Positions 32,313 to 44,573 of a DNA stretch of 64,000 bases are shown one piece after another (the first letter of the stretch is position 1; each line of letters starts with the position of its first letter). A program made the translations under genes and the position numbers. The notes under the pieces are model-generated. The model had not been told where the DNA came from, made no database searches, and saw only the letters and a list, made by a program, of their open reading frames with translations. The stretch is from Cololabis saira (lineage: Eukaryota; Chordata; Actinopteri; Beloniformes; Belonidae): assembly GCF_033807715.1 (NCBI RefSeq), contig NC_084599.1, positions 34,667,750-34,731,749 on the forward strand, written 5' to 3'.

Positions 32313-34708
32313 ACACCACAGAATCAATAAGTTAAAAAACAAAAAAAAAACAATCCTTTGACGTTATTAAAAGCAGAGCTGCTCAGGCTGGGTGAGAATG
32401 AAGACCTTTACTTTTTAGTTCTCACTCTCAATAAAATTCAGACACGAGGGTCAAACGATTTTTCTTTAGGGGTCAGCCAGTTTGTGCGATGACCTTTTTT
32501 GGGCCTAGTTTTTTACATCAGCTGGAGACAAAGGTCAATGTTTTGCTGAGTGCGATCCTTGAAGATGATATAGCGCTACCCAGCTCTGCATCGCCGGCTG
32601 ACAATAAGAGGATGCTGCCGTAATTCCTTTCAGTCAGCATGATGGGCAGCAATCAAGTGGTGAATAATGGCTGATTTTCCTTGGAAAAGAAGTGCAGTGT
32701 TATCTTCTGCTCATTTCGGCTTACACAAATCAAGCTTTGGCTGCTGTTATTATTGCACGCCTGTGTTCTTCTCAATGAGCTGAAAGGAATATTCAACCGT
32801 CGCATCGCGCCCTCACACAAACACAAAAGAATACATGCGCCGCGATAAGACAGTGGTTAATGAAACAGCTGTATTTTCTCTTGAGCATGACGCTCTCAGA
32901 CCAAGACGTACGCGCAGGTCAAAATCACATGCATGCTCGCTCAATCACACGCTCGTTAAGACAGTAATGAAAAATGTCATGGCAGCCATGACGGTAAGCA
33001 GTGTATAAGTAGATTGTGATCCTTCCACACATAGGCCTGGACTCTATCTTGGAAGTGAAAATAATTGCTCTGATTGTTATTTTTGTCTCATTTTCCAGCT
33101 TCTGCCGCTCTCCGTTTTCCCCTCCTCGAGCACAAGGGAAACGCGTATGTCTCGGAGAATTAAAAACAGGTGAAAACATTTCAGAGGAAGAAACTGGGAA
33201 TAAAAAGAAAATCAAGAGACGAAAAAAAACAGACCAATAATTGCAGGTGCCATTGTCCTTTCTTTTTTGCAATTATTGGGGCTCGGTCATAAACGAAGAA
33301 TTCAAACGCCCTAGAAAATTAGTCAATTGTAATTTACTACCCTACATTTGATAACAAATGTCACATCATTACAGACTAAATGGCACGAGAGACGCGGGGA
33401 GGCAGTTGCAGAAAGAGGGAACGATGAGAAGGAAGAGGGGGAAGAGAGGGAATGAGCTTGGCATATAACGAAGACAAATACTCTTTCCGACGCTTCCTGA
33501 ATGCCAGCACAAAATGCCATATGGTTTCCAGGAAACCCACAAGCGTTTGCAGCTGGAGAACAAATGCTGATTCATAAAGCCATGTAATCCTGTTGCGTAA
33601 ATACAAATCACTCGTCTTGTTCCGTCGACATATTTTCTCTATATTGTCTCAAAGATTGAATGAGCCTGCTGGAGCTTGATGGTGAACGTGTATTTTCCCC
33701 CAGAAAAACACACGTGCTTTAATAAAAGGAGTTTGATCCACTGATGCACATCACATGAAAATGTTTCAAATGGATTCAAATTCAAATGATTTCCATAAAA
33801 TGATTGATCCCGCTGTGAATCAACAAAGAAGTCTGCCGTACTTATTTACATAAACATCTGCAGTCGTTTTTGATCATCGGGCCTTTATCATCCCGCCTGG
33901 TAAAGAAGAGCTTGATTCCTAAACAATCATGTCGCTTTCTTCAATAGGTACAGCAATTAAAGATGTAAACCTTCCAGCAATGTGAGCTCTGATCTGGACT
34001 TAAAGAAGAGGAGTCTGAGAGCAGAGCAGCTCGCGTGCGTCATCTCAGCACCAGGAACCCGCCACCCATAACCAGTCACAAATACTCATCCCTTGAAACC
34101 GAACCTCGGCCAAAGGAACAGCGTACGAGCATGTTAACACGCACAGCGACACGCACACGTGCGCAGCCCTGAACGCTCATGCTGCTTCACCCATCCATAA
34201 CAGTTAACTTTCTGCTCGGCTGGTTCAGTCCAGGGAGACGGGAGAGAGGGAGAGAGTCATGCCGCGTGGGCAAACGAGGAGGAGAAGACTGTTTCCAAGA
34301 CCTCTGAATCAGCTCCCGTATCATCACCACCGCGTCCAAAACGGTCTGGGCGGGTCGTAGCACTTTGATGTGGTGAGGAAAAACAATTAGAACTTTTTTT
34401 CTGGTTACACAAAACAATAAAAGAAGAATATCTAATTTGTTTAGTGATTTCATGCATGTTGACTAGAAAACTCATCAATCGAGCCGTTAACTTCCACTTA
34501 TACAGGTTCCTTCCTCTCCACCTCCTGCAGCTCCTCTGAAAGGAAACCTGGGCCCTCCCAGGCCAAGAGAAATACAATCTCTCAGTTTAGTGCTCATTTT
34601 TTGTTTCTGGTCTGGCATATGGCCACGTACTGTATGTTTTTGACCCAAAGAAAGATTGTGGCTGTAAACACCTGAGATGAGTTTCCTGTGTGGGGCTGCT
34701 GGACTTCG
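32313..34708. other. 2.4 kb intron stretch without recognised features
   Basis: Read on both strands. ORFs at 32925-33272 and 33323-33611 have no family signal or splice support. Confidence 0.45.
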
Positions 34709-34716
34709 GTTTAGAC

Positions 34717-35151
34717 CGGAGGTCGGGAACCCGCGGCTCTAGAGCCGCATGCGGCTCTTTAGCGCTGCCCTAGTGGCTCCTGGAGCTTTTTCAAAAATGT
34801 TTGACTTTTTTTTTCCTTTTTTTCCTTTTTTTCCTTTTTTTCTCTTTTCTTTTTCCTTTTTTTCCTCTTTTTTCCTTTCCTTTTTAATCTTGACATTTCG
34901 ACTTTTTTCTTAACATTTCGACTTTTCACGAAATTTTGACTTTTTTCTCGACATTTCAACTTTTTTCTCGAAGTGCATAATGAAAAAAAAAATCTTCCCC
35001 CAGTTAAAACTAATATAGATACATGCAGCATGTGTTGCATTCATTCTAAGGCTTATACAATACTTTTCATTTTTTGCGGCTCCAGATATATTTGTTTTTT
35101 GTGTTTTTGGTCCAATATGGCTCTTTCAACATTTTGGGTTGCCGACCCCTG
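34717..35151 (-). mobile_element. hAT MITE of the GTCGGCAACC family, copy 1 (inverted)
   Basis: Left end CGGAGGTCGGGAACCCGCGG (mutated), right end GGGTTGCCGACCCCTG. Flanks GTTTAGAC and CTTTAGTC match at 6 of 8. Internal blocks are GAGCCGCATGCGGCTC, GGAGCTTTTTCAAAAATG and CGACATTTCGACTTTT-type repeats. Orientation is opposite to the copies at 49240 and 61192. Confidence 0.8.
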
Positions 35152-35411
35152 CTTTAGTCGATAATGAGAAATCAAGTCATGTGAGGACTCTGAGCAGAGC
35201 CAACTGAGATGGTTCAGGGGCGAGGTCAGGATGCCCCCTGGACTCAAACCCGTGTTACGATCATGACTAACTGGGGGAAGGGAAATATAAACATAAAATA
35301 AACATTCTTCATATTATCGAGATAATGCAGATTTCCATTGTTTTTCTCATTTCAGGATGGAGGATTGAAACAAAGTGCGGACTCTCTTTTTTGTGCTGTT
35401 TTTTTTGGGGG

Positions 35412-35660
35412 GAGTGGCAGTCTAGTGGTTATAGAAGTGGGTTTGGGTCTGGAGGACCCAGGTTCTAGCGCTCAGGATAGCAACCAAAATAAAAACCACT
35501 TTGGGTCCCTGAGCAAGGCCCTTAACCGTAATCGCTCCCCGGGGGCCAGAATAATGGCATCCCAGTTAGACCACTGCTACTAGTCTAACTAGTGATGGAG
35601 GACAAATGTTGGTGTGTTTCCATGTATACGGACAAATAAAGAGATTATTATTATATGAAT
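35412..35660 (+). mobile_element. tRNA-derived SINE
   Basis: The tRNA-like head has an A box (GTGGCAGTCTAGTGG, 35414-35428) and a B box (GGTTCTAGC, 35461-35469). It is followed by a conserved body motif (GTCCCTGAGCAAGGCCCTTA then CGCTCCCCGGG) and a tail ending ATAAAGAGATTATTATTAT. This layout is that of fish tRNA SINEs mobilised by L2-like LINEs. Confidence 0.75.
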
Positions 35661-37980
35661 AAAAATTGAGTTCAACTGGAGTTTAATGAGCTTATAATTA
35701 GACTGAACTGGACTGAATTTACAGCAACTACTTCGAACTCTCAGGACTCAAACTCCTGAGATAACTGAATATTCCAGTTTTGCAGTATTATAATCAATAA
35801 ATGAAATTAACCTTTCTCAATGCTACTTTTTCAGCAGATATTGATGTTTTTTCAGTTATTCCTTTTTTATTTGGACAGTTGTTGCTCATACTCAAATATT
35901 CCCACATTTTAGGGCCACACGTCGTCATGGACTCGAGTTACCAGCTGATTCCAATGTCCATTTTTCTAAAAAAAAAAATACCAGCTGAAATCTTTCAGTA
36001 AGCCAAAACTTTACATTTGCAATATTGTTTTTATTTAGTTGAATTGTTTTATTTAATAACACTGCAACTTAATGACTAGTTTCATTAAAATGATCCTATT
36101 GCTTGCATCATGTACAGGTTGTGGTATTTTAATGTATTTTATAAACAAAAACATGTACTGTATTTATACGGTAAACAGTCACAGACGAGCCCTGATCTGC
36201 GTCAAACCAGGAACATCATCATCTTTGACTCGTCGTCTCTCTGTGTCATCGGGGCACCGTGATATCACTCAACTCACTCCTGCAGATGCAAAAAAGCAAC
36301 AGTCCTTCCACGTACTTAATACTCCAATCTACAATCTGGTCACACGTATGAAAAGCGCTGCCGAGGGGGGGGGGGGGGTATGTGACACAGAGGCCAGGAT
36401 CCCTGCAGAGCTGCAGGATATTCCAACACATGTACACAAATTAAGAGCCGTTAATGAGACAAACTCTTCAGGCGAACGCAATTGTCATTTTGCAGAAGAG
36501 ACACTACATGTCAACTGAATTAATTAATTTATTCTTAATTAAATTCCTCTTAGGGGGTTAATAAAGTATTTTTTAACCGATTAGAATTTAACCATTTTTG
36601 TTTTTTAAACACATTTTAAGAGAATAATAGTTTAATGTGACTTTCACTCTACAAAGAAATGCTCTTCTCTCTCTCTTTTGTCTCTTCCTCCACTGCTTCT
36701 TTTTCAAGTGAGCAGTTGGCGTAAACACACTGGCAGCGGCAGTAACAATAATCACGTCAAGCCTTCCTTGACGGCCACATAAGGATGATTTCGGATGAGT
36801 CACAGGGCCAAAAAGAGAAGGAAACAAACCAACAGCAGACGTGCTGCTGGATGGAATTGTGCAGCACGGTTCATATTTGGGTTGACATTTAGGCGAAGGT
36901 AAATAACCCTCCGCGTGGAGCCACGACTGACGCCACCACGGTAAATGACGTCTGTTTTTCTGTTTATCTCCCCCTCTTTAACAACATGGGACATTTTCCT
37001 CCCTCCACCTTTGTGTTGGTTCTTTTATTTTGCTCTCAGAAAATGTCTGATGGACATTATGCAGATGCAGGCCAGAGTAAACATAAGCAATCTTCTTTTG
37101 AAGCTAGAGTCTGTTTTATTTGCAGCTTCTATTTTCATAGGACGCCTTATGTCATGATATTTAAGTGTTATGTCTTCTTAAACAGTTGGGTACCAAAAAC
37201 AAAACAAGGATTCTCATAACATCAAAGCTTTTACTGTGGGAAAATAGCTTTTTGCTACCTTTGTTCCCATTTTTACATTCTCTCCATCCTCCTATTCCCC
37301 TGGCAGTTCCCTTCCCGTCTCCCATCCCTCTGCACAATGTGCGGTCATGCTCCTCGGCCTGGCCATCAAACATTTCCATCATTTGAGGCTTTGGGGGCCA
37401 AAGGAAGAAAGCGAGAAAGACACGGACAGAAAAAGAGAGAGGGCAGCGTACAGATCAAACAAAGAGACGTGGAGAGACAAGAGAACAGAGACGAGCAGAC
37501 GACAGGCAGCACAGACGTCTTACAAAGAAAGAGTGAAATTTAAGGGACATGGAGATCCACAAAGAAAGCATTAAAGACGGAGAGAGACAGCCAAAATTGT
37601 GCCGAACAGAGGAGACGCTGTCTGAGAGGTCAGGAGGTCACCACACATTTGTCCACAGTGAAAGACGGCCGCATGATGTCATCAATCATACAAGAATTTG
37701 GAAAAAATTGGGAAAAAACCTCAGGCTGGCACCAGATTTTAATTGAAACTCTGCCCAGCAGTCATGGGACATTAAACAGAAAAGGAAACGAACAGAGACT
37801 TATGTAACAATATGAGAAGCATGTCAGTGATATCCTGGACTTGATGAAGAAGATAAGGTATTTGTGGAATCTGTGAGTGTCTTAGATCGTGGCGGGACGG
37901 GTGGGACTGTGGAGCTGTGGGCCAGTGACACTTCACCATGTGAGCTGGAGACAATCGGGACCAACAACCAGCAACCGTCA
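35661..37980. other. 2.3 kb intron stretch without recognised genes
   Basis: Includes a G run of 13 (36366-36378) and purine-rich AGAGA stretches at 37390-37500. ORF 36072-36518 (148 codons) has no recognisable domain, and nothing at its ends looks like splice sites of the host gene. Confidence 0.45.
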
Positions 37981-37988
37981 GACTGCAG

Positions 37989-38658
37989 CTAGGGCTGTTC
38001 GATTTTGCCCAAAAATAAAATCTCGATTTTTTTCTCTCAAAATCCGATTTTCGATTACGATTACGATTATTTTGTGAATTGACAAAAGGCAAAGAAATGA
38101 TTTCAAATATGCAGCTTTTTTATTGAACATTTGCCCCATTGGGCTTTAAGTGCAAACTTTGCTCTTATTAAACCAAAAATGAATGAATAAAGTGCAAAAC
38201 TCTGTAAAATAAGTCGAAAAAAAGTTTAAAAAAATATAATTAAATATAAAGTTTTATCTCTGAAAAAAACATTTTCTAATTAAACTAAACTGGGTCTTTG
38301 CATGCTAAATAATAATGCAACCCATGAAGGAGGTAGAGGTGTGTAATGTCAGTCATTACATTTGCTATTCACATTTGCAAGTTTTTTGCAAGGAACACGA
38401 GTCGGCCTACCGCATCTGGCTTGAGGGATGCCCGGTGGCATGTTACAACGCCCCCTCCTACACTAAAGAGCCTCTCCGATGGGACACTTGTCGCAGGTAT
38501 TGAGAGGTATTTCCATCAATCATTAATATGTGTGCAGACAAGGTTAAAAAAAAAAAAAAAAAAAAGTGAAAAATCGATTTTACGAGTTTCACGTTTTAAC
38601 ATCGTTCTAATTACATAATCGCGATTACGATTTAAAATCGATTAATCGAACTGCCCTA
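37989..38658. mobile_element. hAT MITE (about 670 bp), GATTACGATT-rich ends
   Basis: Left end CTAGGGCTGTTCGATTTTGC, right end ATTAATCGAACTGCCCTA. Flanks GACTGCAG and GACTGAAG match at 7 of 8. Subterminal CGATTACGATT motifs occur on both sides. Non-coding interior. Confidence 0.75.
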
Positions 38659-38666
38659 GACTGAAG

Positions 38667-40940
38667 ACAAAACAAAACCTCTTGAAGGAGTTGGTCCTCT
38701 TAGAATCACAACCAGACTGCTTTTGTCCACTTCATTACCTCCCCAGATTGGAGTTAGCCACATCCTCAAATATCGTCTTCGTAGGAAGTGGCTCCATCCT
38801 CCACTGAAGTCAACATACTGTACATGAGGACTGTTTTTTATTTTGTTCAAACAGCTTGTTAGCAAAAATACACCCGGATTTTCCCTTCATGCACTTTGAA
38901 CCATGATTCAGTTATTTTAAAATGTAGAGCTAAGTGATGGATCGCTGCACTTAGAAAGAAAACACAAAAGAAAGATTACATAATCATTTTTTGGTTTGAA
39001 TAATATAACAGTAGAAAAGTTAGGGACAAGGCCTATTACTAATTTATAGTCTTTTTTCCCCCTTTTTTCTTTTTTTATTACCTCCCTGGAGTCTAACACA
39101 GGTGGTAAAACACTCTGGACACGCTAACACCCTCAGGGATTTCTAGGTGGGGCCATTTTTTCTTCCTTTTCTCCAAGACAAAAGGGGGAATTAAATCCTG
39201 CGGATTACCGAGTCATGTTTCAGTTCTGCTGCCTACTTTAACGTGTTTAGCGGAGCCGTCGCCTGTAACGTGTGGCGGTGGGCTTTCTTCCGCCGTCTCT
39301 AATCTGCCCTTGTTTTTTTCCACCGTTTCCACTTTTAGCTTTTTAGCCTTCCCTCTGTGAGGGAGCCTGGTAATGTAGGCGCACATAGACCTCAGTGTCT
39401 GGCGCTCCGCGGATACTTTATGATGGAGTTAGCTGTTAATGGGCCGGACTGCTGGCTAATGGCTGCAGTGGGTGTTAAAGATGTTGTCGGGTCCCCGGGT
39501 CGAGCCAATATGCTGCGGATTTATGGAAACAAACAAGGAAAAAGGACGTCTTTAATGATTTCTAAATAAAACCACGAGCCTTGTTTTTCTTCTTGCCTTC
39601 CTCGCCTGTACCCACCCAGCCCCTGGCAGCCCCCCCAACCCCCCCGACCCCCCACTCCCCTGCTCAGAAATAGAAATAGGCTATACAACGCAGGAGAAAT
39701 GAGGTAAACAAACCATCCCCATTCTTCCTGCCGCTGTTGAGACAGCTCGAGCATTCAATTACCAATGCAATATATGTGGTCGGACTCACGCACACGGGTG
39801 AAAACAGACACATAGGGGGGGCTGGGGGGGACTTGCATATATATCATATTTTAACCATCACTGAGACAACTCAATGTGGAGGAGAACATGGAGGAGATTA
39901 CTATCTGGACTCATTTCCTCTCCTGTATATCCCACATCCCAGGTTTTTCTCAACCCCCCCCCCCCCCCCCCATGCGGCCGTGACAAGCCTGCTTTATTAC
40001 TCAGATGCGTAATCCGTGTCAGGCATGTAAGTGTGTGCACGATTGCTTCGCTAAATGTCATTCAATATTTAATAAATAGTCAAAACGCCCCTCATCTTCA
40101 GCTGCTTAATTCCATCAAAAAGTCACCTTCAGACCTCGCTGCCAAACCACACCAGCTCTCCTAATTACATCCTGCGAGCGTCGTCCTCGCCACTGCTGAG
40201 AAATGCAGACATAGATTTGGGGGGGGGGCTGGGTGGGAGCCAATTGGACATGTTATTTAGAGAAAATGGAAATTTTCGAGACTCCTGTGATGATGTTGAC
40301 CTGAGAAGGATGGACGTGATGCCGGCCTTCTTTCCAGAATTAAGACCCATGAAAGCTGCATATTGCTGGCATTTCAACGTCATATTTGGCACGTTTTTAA
40401 TGCCGTAATCCATTTGATCGTCGGGATTACGACCAAAAGGATTAAGAACCACGATATTGCATAACACACCTCGTATATCACAGCGGCCATCCGAAGCAGG
40501 GGCTGATCTCTGCACACACACACCAACACACACACCAACACACACAGATTTCACTTAGGTGCAGAGCAGTGATACACGACAGCAACATGGAGGGGGGCCA
40601 GTCTGCTGTACAGGGTTTGATCACATGATGTAATCCTCGAACCCCTTGACGAATCACTAACGACACCTTTCTGACCTCCACCTTTGCAGACGGCTCCAGC
40701 TGTTTCAGCATCTGCTTCATTTTCTAATCTTCTGTTTTTTCACCTTCCCGACATTTTCTCATCTCCTTCATCACTGGACTGATTAACACCCCCCCACACC
40801 CCACCAATTCACCCCCACCACTCCCCATCTCCCCATCTCCCTTATTCCCACAAAGTTCATCAACACCGTTGTGCTTTATCACTCCTGTCATTCACATGTC
40901 ATCCCATCTCTCTCCCCGTCTCCATCATCCCCACGTTCTT
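38667..40940. other. 2.3 kb intron stretch up to the PDE4B3-type exon donor
   Basis: Contains a poly-C run (39954-39971), several CCCC-rich tracts at 39629-39660 and 40789-40830, and short CA runs near 40517. No further exon recognised. Confidence 0.45.
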
Positions 40941-40942
40941 AC

Positions 40943-41157
40943 CAGGTATGAGCCACAGTGAAGCGCCGCCTCTGTCGGATGCTCTTGTTCACCATCAGCT
41001 TGCGGAAGAGCCGCGGGGAGCTTCTCGGGGACAGTTTGGGGGACGTGGCGCCCCGCTTGCCGCCCGCCATCTTGGGGGGCTCCAGCTCCAGGTGCATGTG
41101 CTCCTTAAACGTTCGGATGCACGAGTCCATCTCAACGCTCAGCTCGTTGGACGACAT
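40943..41157 (-). CDS. pde4b: pde4b alternative first coding exon (PDE4B3-type N-terminus)
   Basis: Seen: ATG at 41157-41155 in a good context (gcagccATGt), then 71 codons plus TG, ending at a gtaaga donor at 40942. The peptide has CIRTFKEHMHLELEPPK, then SPKLSPRSSPRLFRKL, then KSIRQRRRFTVAHT. Known: PDE4B3 starts with a unique segment containing CIKTFKEQMHLELELP, SPKISPRSSPR, FFRKL and KSIRQRRRFTVAHT-Cys, so the match runs the full length. PDE4D5 has a related but weaker end (QRRRFTVAHT). The last codon is split TG|, as in the exon at 56227, so both join the same Cys-Phe-Asp-Val exon, which lies left of the window. The product is a long-form cAMP phosphodiesterase with its own N-terminus, rich in Ser-Pro and basic residues. 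A short stretch (RNSP in human) is missing between SSPR and the FRKL block. The teleost copy (4ba or 4bb) cannot be told. Confidence 0.9.
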
Positions 41158-41180
41158 GGCTGCTGGGCTGGGGCCGAGTC

Positions 41181-41750
41181 CTGCACAGTAGACCTGTTAA
41201 TCCTGGGTCAGATTCGGCCAAATTCTGTCCAAATTCTTCCCCGCCAGCCAGTCATGTAAAGCAGATTTGTCTGGTGTTAAGTAGAAGCAAATACGTTTTT
41301 TACAGGTTTGAAATGCGGACGGATTGAGGCGGCGTCATGCACGGACGAGAAAAGTCAAGCATAGTGTTACGTGCTTATGTTGCTTGCTCTTCTTCCTTCC
41401 TTTCCCCGTTCTTCCCAGGTTTAGGGATTAACCAGCCTCTAGAGTCGCCTTTTATCTCCCTCTTTTCTTTCTCTTCATGCAGATCTTCTCCTCAGAGACT
41501 GTCAGAGGAGCTTCTACAGCAGGGTGACAGGCAGAAAAATTCTCAACTCTGCTCTTCCCCCATCCTTCCCCCAGGTCCTGCTGTCTCTGAAGTCCTCTTC
41601 CTCTCTTAATGCATCCCTCCGTACCGCCTCCTCCTCTCAGTCCATCCAGGTGGCTTGATGTTGGAGGCTTTTTCTTATGAAAGATTCAGAAGAGCTGAAA
41701 ACTGCTCTCAGCTCCCTCCGGTCTTGCTCTCCCACTGCTCGACTGACCTC

Positions 41751-41789
<39 letters not shown>

Positions 41790-41880
41790 GAACAACCCCC
41801 ACCTCTCTCCCAAAGGCACTCCCGGTGTGGCACAGAGTGACTCCCACTGTGCTGCGCCTCAAGTCAGATTCCCCCTCACT
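41181..41880 (-). other. Possible 5'-UTR intron before the PDE4B3-type exon
   Basis: On the minus strand a donor-like site (GCAA then GTGAGG) occurs at about 41880-41874, and an acceptor-like site (ctactgtgcag then GACTCGG) lies about 25-30 bases before the ATG at 41157. Splicing between them would give a short non-coding first exon starting just after the TATA-like box. The acceptor's pyrimidine tract is weak. The interval also contains a CT microsatellite (41757-41788). Confidence 0.25.
41757..41788. repeat. (CT)n microsatellite
   Basis: About 16 CT units inside the putative 5' leader of the PDE4B3-type transcript; read as AG on the gene's sense strand. Confidence 0.95.
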
Positions 41881-42045
41881 TGCACGGTCAGAGCGACGAG
41901 CGGAGCGGGGCACGGCATGCAAGGCAAATGCCTCACTTGCTGTTTCATTCAGAATATACACAAGCGGCAGAGCAGGCACGCAGCAGGCGCAGGCCACGCC
42001 CACCCCGGCATCCATTGGCCGGCAGCCGCCGTGACGACACGGACA
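41870..42045 (-). promoter_or_regulatory. Putative promoter of the PDE4B3-type first exon
   Basis: A local GC- and CpG-rich block lies 0.7-0.9 kb upstream of the ATG at 41157. Read on the minus strand it contains a CRE half-site region (TCGTCACGG, about 42030-42038), a CCAAT box (GCCAATGG, 42012-42019), a GC/KLF box (GGGGTGGGCGTGG, 41994-42006) and a TATA-like TGTATATTC (41952-41960), in that order toward the exon. The order and spacing fit a pol II promoter firing near 41925. PDE4 long-form promoters are often cAMP-responsive, which would fit the CRE half-site. This is motif reading only; no transcript data. Confidence 0.45.
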
Positions 42046-44573
42046 GAGGCACAGTAACAGGTTGTCAGATTTATTATTTATTTTTTGTTTAGCTGGGATT
42101 TGTGGTAATGTTGCTGGTTGATATTGTGACCTTTAGTGAAGTCGACAACTGGAGAGGACAAGCCAAGGGGAAAAGACTATTTGGAATGGCGATATTAGCA
42201 AACAGCTTAATGAGGATTACTGAGGCGAAACATACACGCGGCTCAAAGGTCAACTGATTCAAATGAAAACTCCCAAGTATGCACCCATGGCAAGCAGTGA
42301 GAAAACAGCCTAATATCAACCCTGTGTGTCTTCGTCCCGCCGTAGCAAACACATCCCGTCTCTCCGACAGAAACGGACTTTAAAATCGATCCACAATTCT
42401 GTCTGAAAGGAAGAAGTCCAACCATGAAGCCGCCTCAGTACGACGGGAGAAAGAAAGGAGAGAGAGTGGTGCAGGCGCTCCGAGATACAGACACACTGGG
42501 CTATTCTGAGTGGTGAAAGGGGAAGAGACAAAGAGGGGCAATGCCCAGAAGGTGGAATAGCTGTGAGAGATAACAGAGAAAAATCCTAAAAGGACAGAGG
42601 AGGAAGGGAGCAGCATGACGAGTGTTGGAAATGCGAACGCTGGCTTATCTGCTATTGGGCTGATTTGTTCTGGTAGTGAGTCACTCAGCATTCACAGCCA
42701 TGGAAAAATGAATAGCGTTCTCACTTAATTCATGCCAAGAAATCCCTTTGTAAATAGTCTTTCCGAGCTTGTTGGAGAAGGCGACGACACTCGTAGTAAC
42801 GTGGGGCAACCGGAGAGCTCAGTTTGGCGGGAGTATCAGTGCTCACTCAGGGAATGATGCATGTGTCCCCTGGCTCTTTTTTAACTCATTTACATCCCAC
42901 TAAAAATAATGAACCAGGAAATATATCACGACAGGGCGCAGCAGTACTCCACAAATCTGAAATAAGCGAATGCCTCTGATTTAATCACAAGTTCTAGGAG
43001 CAACTGGTAGATCGGTGCTGCAAGATGGAGCGTTGTCAAACACTGTATTTATTCCCTGATATCCACCCTGAATTTTAAATCAAACGGACATCCAGACTGT
43101 CTGATGGTCATGCCGCTCAGCTGATGTCTGTCCTGGAAAAAGGTTTTAACACTCTTTGTTCTGGGGCGAGATGTTTCATCATCCTGAGAGATGACTATCT
43201 TCGTGACACCTGTTAGATTGACGTGACCAGGAAACTCATGTCTTCAGTAACCTTGGAAATCTGCTTTTTATCTTCTCTCTACCATTTTCAACTTATTCCC
43301 ATTTGCCACAGGTTTTATGCTGTTTTATACAATAAATAAAAATGTTAAAAAAAGAAACAAGTAAATTATAAAAATACAAAAATTTAACAAATATTCATAA
43401 TTACACAAAAAAATATTATTCGGAATCAGTTGAAGATGAAATCGGGATTCTTTTTTAATTTCGATATACAGTATATAAAACACTACAAATACAATTTATG
43501 TGTTTTATTTCATGTATTAGTCTTTAAAGGGATAGAATAATTGTATAATCCTTTTCACTGTTTCAGCGGTCGGCTGCATTTTTCCTGTCAATCAGCCAGA
43601 TGCAACAGCTCATTAAGGTCTGCAGGTTGTTCTCCAACTTCAAAAATATAGACTTATGTGGGTATTTTTTTTATGTAAATTACACAATGATTTAATTTTT
43701 TTTTTGCAATGAAAAAACAAAACATTTCATCTAATGTTTTTTTAAGTGTTTAATTTGTGCGCAAAATTTAAATAGCTGAATTTATATCAGTAGTGATGTC
43801 TTATTTCTTGGTAGACTTTGGTCTTGCTACATCAGTTGTTGGCGTTTACACCCCGTCAGACACAGCACTAAAAGCTCAGACGTTTGAAGGGTAGAGATCT
43901 TCTTGACAAGCAGCTCCCTGTTAGTGAAAAAGCACAATCCCCGATGATGCACCTTCCTCCAGAGAGTTTCTCCACACTGCAGAAACAGCAGCAGTGGAAG
44001 AGTTATCCATAATCAATAATTCAAAGAATGTAACCTATTCAAGGCGAGAAAGAATGACTGAATTTCATCACCATCTGTCCACATGACGTTAATATACATA
44101 ATTTCCCCCAAAACCGAACTGCTCAAATACTTTCTTCTAAGGGAAGACAATCCTGTAGTCAGATGAGGCTTTATCTTGAAAAGAAGACAACTCAGTATCG
44201 TTGACACCAGACCTCCGGATTACTGGACTATAACTTCAGATGACAAACAGTTGTTTTCGGTCATTAGACGCATTCAAACGCAGCTGAGGTAACGGCTGAT
44301 GAAAGGTCCCGGAGACATGGGAACTCCTGCCGAGGTTTAGGTAAAAAGGCTGCAGACGAGTCAGCCACACTTTAGTAGGGTGAGGAAACTCAAAACACTG
44401 GCTGACACCATACCTATAGATCTGAAGTGTCCAGTCTTCCTCCTAAAACAAAAACTACTACTGCACAGTAGATACAGTATGAGGTAGGAGAAGGTGGAAA
44501 TGTGATACGGCACAAGATAACAGATTGCAGCATGTGGGAGCAAGAATATCTCATTTATGCGAATGACGTCTCC
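42046..44573. other. 2.5 kb stretch upstream of the internal promoter, no features recognised
   Basis: It may hold upstream regulatory sequence for the alternative first exon, but I can point to no specific element. ORFs at 42089-42691 on the minus strand overlap one another and have no domain. Confidence 0.4.

Noticed and set aside
36072..36518. 148-codon plus-strand ORF
   Set aside because: No recognisable domain or splice support, and it crosses a G homopolymer; opposite strand to the host gene.
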